IMG/VR virus record: IMGVR_UViG_3300023176_005623
Span: 1 to 30,302 of that record
Direction: 5' to 3' (one strand)
Length of the DNA: 30,302 nt
Origin: a virus
Shown in pieces: positions 28,181 through 30,302 of this stretch (the first letter of the stretch is position 1; the number at the start of each line of letters is the position of its first letter). The notes below the pieces were generated by a model. The model did no database searches. It was not told the DNA's origin and saw nothing but the letters and a program-made list of their open reading frames with translations. The translations under genes were made by a program, and so were the position numbers.

Positions 28181-28367
28181 ACTCCTCTTCCTCCTCATCA
28201 ATGTCTGCATATGGATTTGCCACAAAGGGTCCTCGTTTTCGTAAAGGTTCTTTTCTGACATAATCCGTCTCAGCATTTACTGCAGATATCCATACAGATA
28301 GTTTCATTACTATGTAGATGATTGCAAGAGGTAAAAAGCACCCAATAAGAATTAATGTTTTATACAT
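28155..28367 (-). CDS. 70-residue membrane protein
   Basis: MYKTLILIGCFLPLAIIYIV, then MKLSVWISAVNAETDYVRKEPL and an acidic tail with YADIDEEEEEYGDRTDYR. One N-terminal membrane helix, then a soluble charged part. The ATG at 28367 lies 9 bases from GGAGG; two ATG codons directly adjoining the ribosome site are less suitable. I recall similar proteins near gnd in other cyanophages. The role is unknown. Confidence 0.7.
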   Translation of the reverse strand: MYKTLILIGCFLPLAIIYIVMKLSVWISAVNAETDYVRKEPLRKRGPFVANPYADIDEEEEEYGDRTDYR

Positions 28368-28494
28368 CGTCATCATCCTCCCAATATCCGTCGAATGGTT
28401 CCTGACATAACTCCCTATGTTTCAAAAATCTTACTGCTTGATGCAGTAGTTTTTCATCCTCCTCAGTAAATTTTTCTTTTGGTTCTTCACTCAT
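28360..28494 (-). CDS. 44-residue acidic protein after gnd
   Basis: MSEEPKEKFTEEDEKLLHQA, then VRFLKHRELCQEPFDGYWED and DDDV. A short helix and an acidic tail. Its start overlaps the gnd stop (ATGA) and its end overlaps the membrane gene start by 8 bases. Coupling on both sides makes it a likely real gene. No function is assigned. Confidence 0.65.
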   Translation of the reverse strand: MSEEPKEKFTEEDEKLLHQAVRFLKHRELCQEPFDGYWEDDDDV

Positions 28495-29525
28495 CTTACG
28501 TGGTGACCTCCAAACATGTAACGCATACCATTCAAAATCTTGGACGCGAAAGCACCAAGACGGCGCGAGTTAAATCTCTCATACAAAGCAGTACTGATGA
28601 CAGGAGCGGGTACGCCAAGATCCACAGCAGCGTGAACCGTCCAACGACCCTCACCAGAATCTGATACTCCGCCATCGAATTTGCTAAGTTCTCTATCGTA
28701 CCGTAGAACATCAGCGGTAAGGTCAAGTAACCAGCTACCAACAACGCTACCACGACGCCATAACTCAGCAACCTCAGCAACATCAATATCATATTGATAA
28801 TCTTCAGGATTATCCATTGGAGCAACTTCAGCATCACCCTCTTTAACGTATTTCGAGCCAGCATTTGCTTCATGCAGGATATTAAATCCTTCTGCATATG
28901 CTTGCATGATTCCGTATTCGATTCCATTGTGAACCATCTTTACAAAGTGTCCTGCTCCTGGCCCACCACAATGTAGCCAACCAAATTCTGCACCCGTTAC
29001 ATATCCGCCAGGTGCAGTTCTCGGGGCAGCATCAATCCCTGGTGCGAGGGCATCAAAAATGCTTTTACAAGCGGCGACTGCAGTATCTCCGCCACCAACC
29101 ATAAGACAGTATCCACGATCCAAACCATAAACACCGCCGCTAGTGCCACAATCAAGATATTGGATACCAAATTTTGCCAATCGTTCTGCTCTTTTCCGAC
29201 TGTCCTTAAAATTGCTATTGCCATGATCAATAATAATATCTCCTTCACGACAATATCGTAATAACTCATCGAGTGTTTCCTCCACCGTTTCTGCTGGTAC
29301 AACCATCATAAACACTCCTGGTTTTTTGTCAGAAGTTTTAGAACTATGAACTATTTGAACAAGGCTTTGTATAGAAGTGGTAACTCCACTAACATAACCC
29401 TTTTCATATTGCTCACAAGCTTTTTCATAGTTATTTCTATATCCCCAAACTTCTAGTCCACAATTAATCATTCGACGGGACATTCCTTCTCCCATCCTTC
29501 CAAGTCCAATCATTCCTACTTTCAT
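28491..29525 (-). CDS. gnd: 6-phosphogluconate dehydrogenase, short form
   Basis: A 344-residue enzyme converting 6-phosphogluconate to ribulose 5-phosphate and CO2 with NAD(P)+ reduction. Motifs: nucleotide site GLGRMG (7-12), VPAETVEETLDELL, DIIIDHGNSNF, GTSGGVYGL (Ser129-Gly131) and the catalytic HFVKMVHNGIEYGIMQAYAEG with Lys196 and Asn200. The length is that of the short bacterial type rather than the ~470-residue form. It is a known cyanophage auxiliary gene of the oxidative pentose phosphate pathway, usually with zwf. The ribosome site is GGGAGG. It appears richer in G+C than the surrounding small genes, as expected for a host-derived gene. Confidence 0.93.
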   Translation of the reverse strand: MKVGMIGLGRMGEGMSRRMINCGLEVWGYRNNYEKACEQYEKGYVSGVTTSIQSLVQIVHSSKTSDKKPGVFMMVVPAETVEETLDELLRYCREGDIIIDHGNSNFKDSRKRAERLAKFGIQYLDCGTSGGVYGLDRGYCLMVGGGDTAVAACKSIFDALAPGIDAAPRTAPGGYVTGAEFGWLHCGGPGAGHFVKMVHNGIEYGIMQAYAEGFNILHEANAGSKYVKEGDAEVAPMDNPEDYQYDIDVAEVAELWRRGSVVGSWLLDLTADVLRYDRELSKFDGGVSDSGEGRWTVHAAVDLGVPAPVISTALYERFNSRRLGAFASKILNGMRYMFGGHHVR

Positions 29526-29689
29526 AGAATCCTCCCAGGAATATAATCAACTCCAACTAAAACTTCTTCTAAAAGTTTCCCATAATCTTTGAATTGCTTA
29601 TCTCCAGCAATGAAGCACCTTTGTCTGCGCCAAATTGCTTCTGCAAGCATTCGTTTTTCTTCTTCTGTAAATCCTTCTAGCCTGTTCAT
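29522..29689 (-). CDS. 55-residue protein directly before gnd
   Basis: MNRLEGFTEEEKRMLAEAIW, then RRQRCFIAGDKQFKDYGKLL and EEVLVGVDYIPGRIL. It is helical and basic in the middle. The start is coupled to the 60-residue gene and the stop to the gnd start, both by ATGA overlaps. I recall similar small proteins in other cyanophages. A role in gnd control is only suggested by position. Confidence 0.7.
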   Translation of the reverse strand: MNRLEGFTEEEKRMLAEAIWRRQRCFIAGDKQFKDYGKLLEEVLVGVDYIPGRIL

Positions 29690-29868
29690 TTGTCTTTAAG
29701 CAAATTTTCTATTTGTTTGCGAGTGCTATCCATTTTTTCTTTTTCACGCTCAGAATGTTTATATCCATGCTTACCGTGAAAAATAAAATGACCCTGGCAT
29801 ATCATAGTTATACCGAAAAGAAATAGGGTTATTACCCCTAACCATTCTACAATGTGATATTCAACCAT
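29686..29868 (-). CDS. 60-residue membrane protein
   Basis: MVEYHIVEWLGVITLFLFGI, then TMICQGHFIFHGKHGYKHSE and a charged end. One membrane helix followed by a His-rich loop (five His within about 17 residues) and a helical Lys/Glu tail. It overlaps the 62-residue gene by 22 bases. The function is unknown; the His cluster could bind a metal. Confidence 0.65.
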   Translation of the reverse strand: MVEYHIVEWLGVITLFLFGITMICQGHFIFHGKHGYKHSEREKEKMDSTRKQIENLLKDK

Positions 29869-30035
29869 GGGAATACTGGTGGTATAACTCCTATCAATCT
29901 CAGAAGTCCTTCAGCAAATAAAGCAAGAACCACCCAACCGACGCACATACTAATGATAGAAGCATTACGGTTGTGTCGTCGTATTGCTGCATCAATCATC
30001 TCCTGGACTTCTTTTCTTGTAACTTGGTCTTCCAT
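29847..30035 (-). CDS. 62-residue membrane protein
   Basis: MEDQVTRKEVQEMIDAAIRR, then HNRNASIISMCVGWVVLALF and AEGLLRLIGVIPPVFPW. A soluble N-terminal helix, a strong membrane helix, and a Pro-rich end. It starts 4 bases after the 53-residue gene. It is consistent with a small inner-membrane or thylakoid protein, but nothing more can be said. Confidence 0.65.
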   Translation of the reverse strand: MEDQVTRKEVQEMIDAAIRRHNRNASIISMCVGWVVLALFAEGLLRLIGVIPPVFPWLNITL

Positions 30036-30039
30036 TTAA

Positions 30040-30201
30040 CTAATGTGATTTTTTACTAAAAGGTTCCCAATGTTCCCACTTGTACTTATGAACTGCCCAT
30101 ATGCCAGCAATTGGAACAAAAACCAAACACCATGCCATAAACCCCATGGTCCAAGGATTATTTAAAACAATCCGAGAAAAGTGTGCTACTTGATGTATCA
30201 T
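30040..30201 (-). CDS. 53-residue membrane protein after the zwf-like end
   Basis: MIHQVAHFSRIVLNNPWTMG, then FMAWCLVFVPIAGIWAVHKY and KWEHWEPFSKKSH. One Trp-rich membrane helix and a basic, aromatic C-terminus. It starts 1 base after the stop of the partial gene at the window edge. Small, but complete and well placed. No family is recognised. Confidence 0.65.
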   Translation of the reverse strand: MIHQVAHFSRIVLNNPWTMGFMAWCLVFVPIAGIWAVHKYKWEHWEPFSKKSH

Positions 30202-30202
30202 T

Positions 30203-30302
30203 TTACGCAGGATAATCCCAATTTGTAATTTGGTCTATTTTATGCTGTGGTCCCCATGTTCCAGAATCGTACAGATATGGAATTGTTCTTATAGGACAGG
30301 AA
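30203..30302 (-). CDS. zwf: Probable glucose-6-phosphate dehydrogenase, C-terminal end only
   Basis: Only about 32 C-terminal residues are visible, including YLYDSGTWGPQHKIDQI and a final NWDYPA. The 'Y..GTWGP....D......' pattern matches the end of many G6PD sequences (AGTWGPxEAD), and zwf often lies near gnd in cyanophages. The enzyme would make 6-phosphogluconolactone and NADPH, one step before Gnd. The fragment is short, so this is an inference from one motif and the neighbourhood. Confidence 0.5.
   Translation of the reverse strand, partial: SCPIRTIPYLYDSGTWGPQHKIDQITNWDYPA

Noticed and set aside
28181-28276. Longer N-terminus for the 50-residue gene
   Set aside because: It would overlap the 70-residue membrane gene by more than 100 bases; the start at 28180 has a suitable ribosome site.
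28532-28927. 131-residue open frame on the minus strand inside gnd
   Set aside because: It is another frame of the clear gnd coding sequence, with no ribosome site and no known pattern.

Overview
The window is a stretch of a T4-like myovirus genome that infects marine picocyanobacteria (Synechococcus or Prochlorococcus type). The evidence is a T4-type baseplate, hub and replication set (gp5-, gp26-, gp27-, gp48-, gp53-, gp54-, gp4-, gp32-, gp33- and gp59-like genes) together with host-derived cyanophage metabolic genes: phoH, thyX, speD, a [2Fe-2S] ferredoxin, glutaredoxin, 6-phosphogluconate dehydrogenase, probably the last residues of glucose-6-phosphate dehydrogenase, and the cyanobacterial families DUF1825 and DUF4278. 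The DNA is A+T-rich and densely packed. No tRNA, transposon or CRISPR array was seen. All assignments come from reading the sequence; no database search was run.

Region 1 (1-14971, minus strand) is virion structure: a truncated fibre-like gene, a free-standing C-terminal domain gene, a 2OG-Fe(II) oxygenase, two proteins ending in the same domain, a beta-helical spike-like protein, a lysozyme-less gp5, a small conserved protein, a gp27-like hub protein, two very large tape-measure/hub-like proteins carrying peptidoglycan hydrolase domains, a 55-residue protein, gp26 and a gp54-like tube initiator. Region 2 (15008-17757, plus strand) is gp4, gp48 and gp53, with T4-type late promoter boxes before gp4 and gp48.

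Region 3 (17754-22695, minus strand) is replication, recombination and late control: gp32, a DUF1825 protein, gp59, gp33, a PD-(D/E)XK exonuclease, PhoH, a small protein behind its own late-promoter box, ThyX and a 57-residue protein. gp32 is preceded by a tandemly duplicated 38-bp sigma70-like promoter. The ThyX group is preceded by an element that is both a terminator for the upstream operon and a consensus promoter.

Region 4 (22762-27598, minus strand) is small genes with metabolic genes among them: a three-gene micro-operon (DUF4278, 37 and 27 residues), a small secreted or membrane protein behind a structured leader, a glutaredoxin-like protein, SpeD, a DUF6433-like protein, glutaredoxin and ferredoxin. 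Region 5 (27690-30302, minus strand) is a relay of very short genes, about half with one membrane helix, packed stop-to-start around gnd between the probable zwf tail and the ferredoxin promoter.

How the genes fit together: structural genes fall under late promoters (gp33-dependent in T4), while replication and metabolic genes fall under host-like promoters with 17-bp spacers. zwf/gnd (NADPH from the pentose phosphate pathway), ferredoxin and thyX fit the known cyanophage strategy of diverting host reductant into nucleotide synthesis. The most striking observations are three peptidoglycan-cleaving domains moved off gp5 onto two neighbouring giant proteins that share a linker, the terminator/promoter composite, and the chains of micro-genes around gnd.
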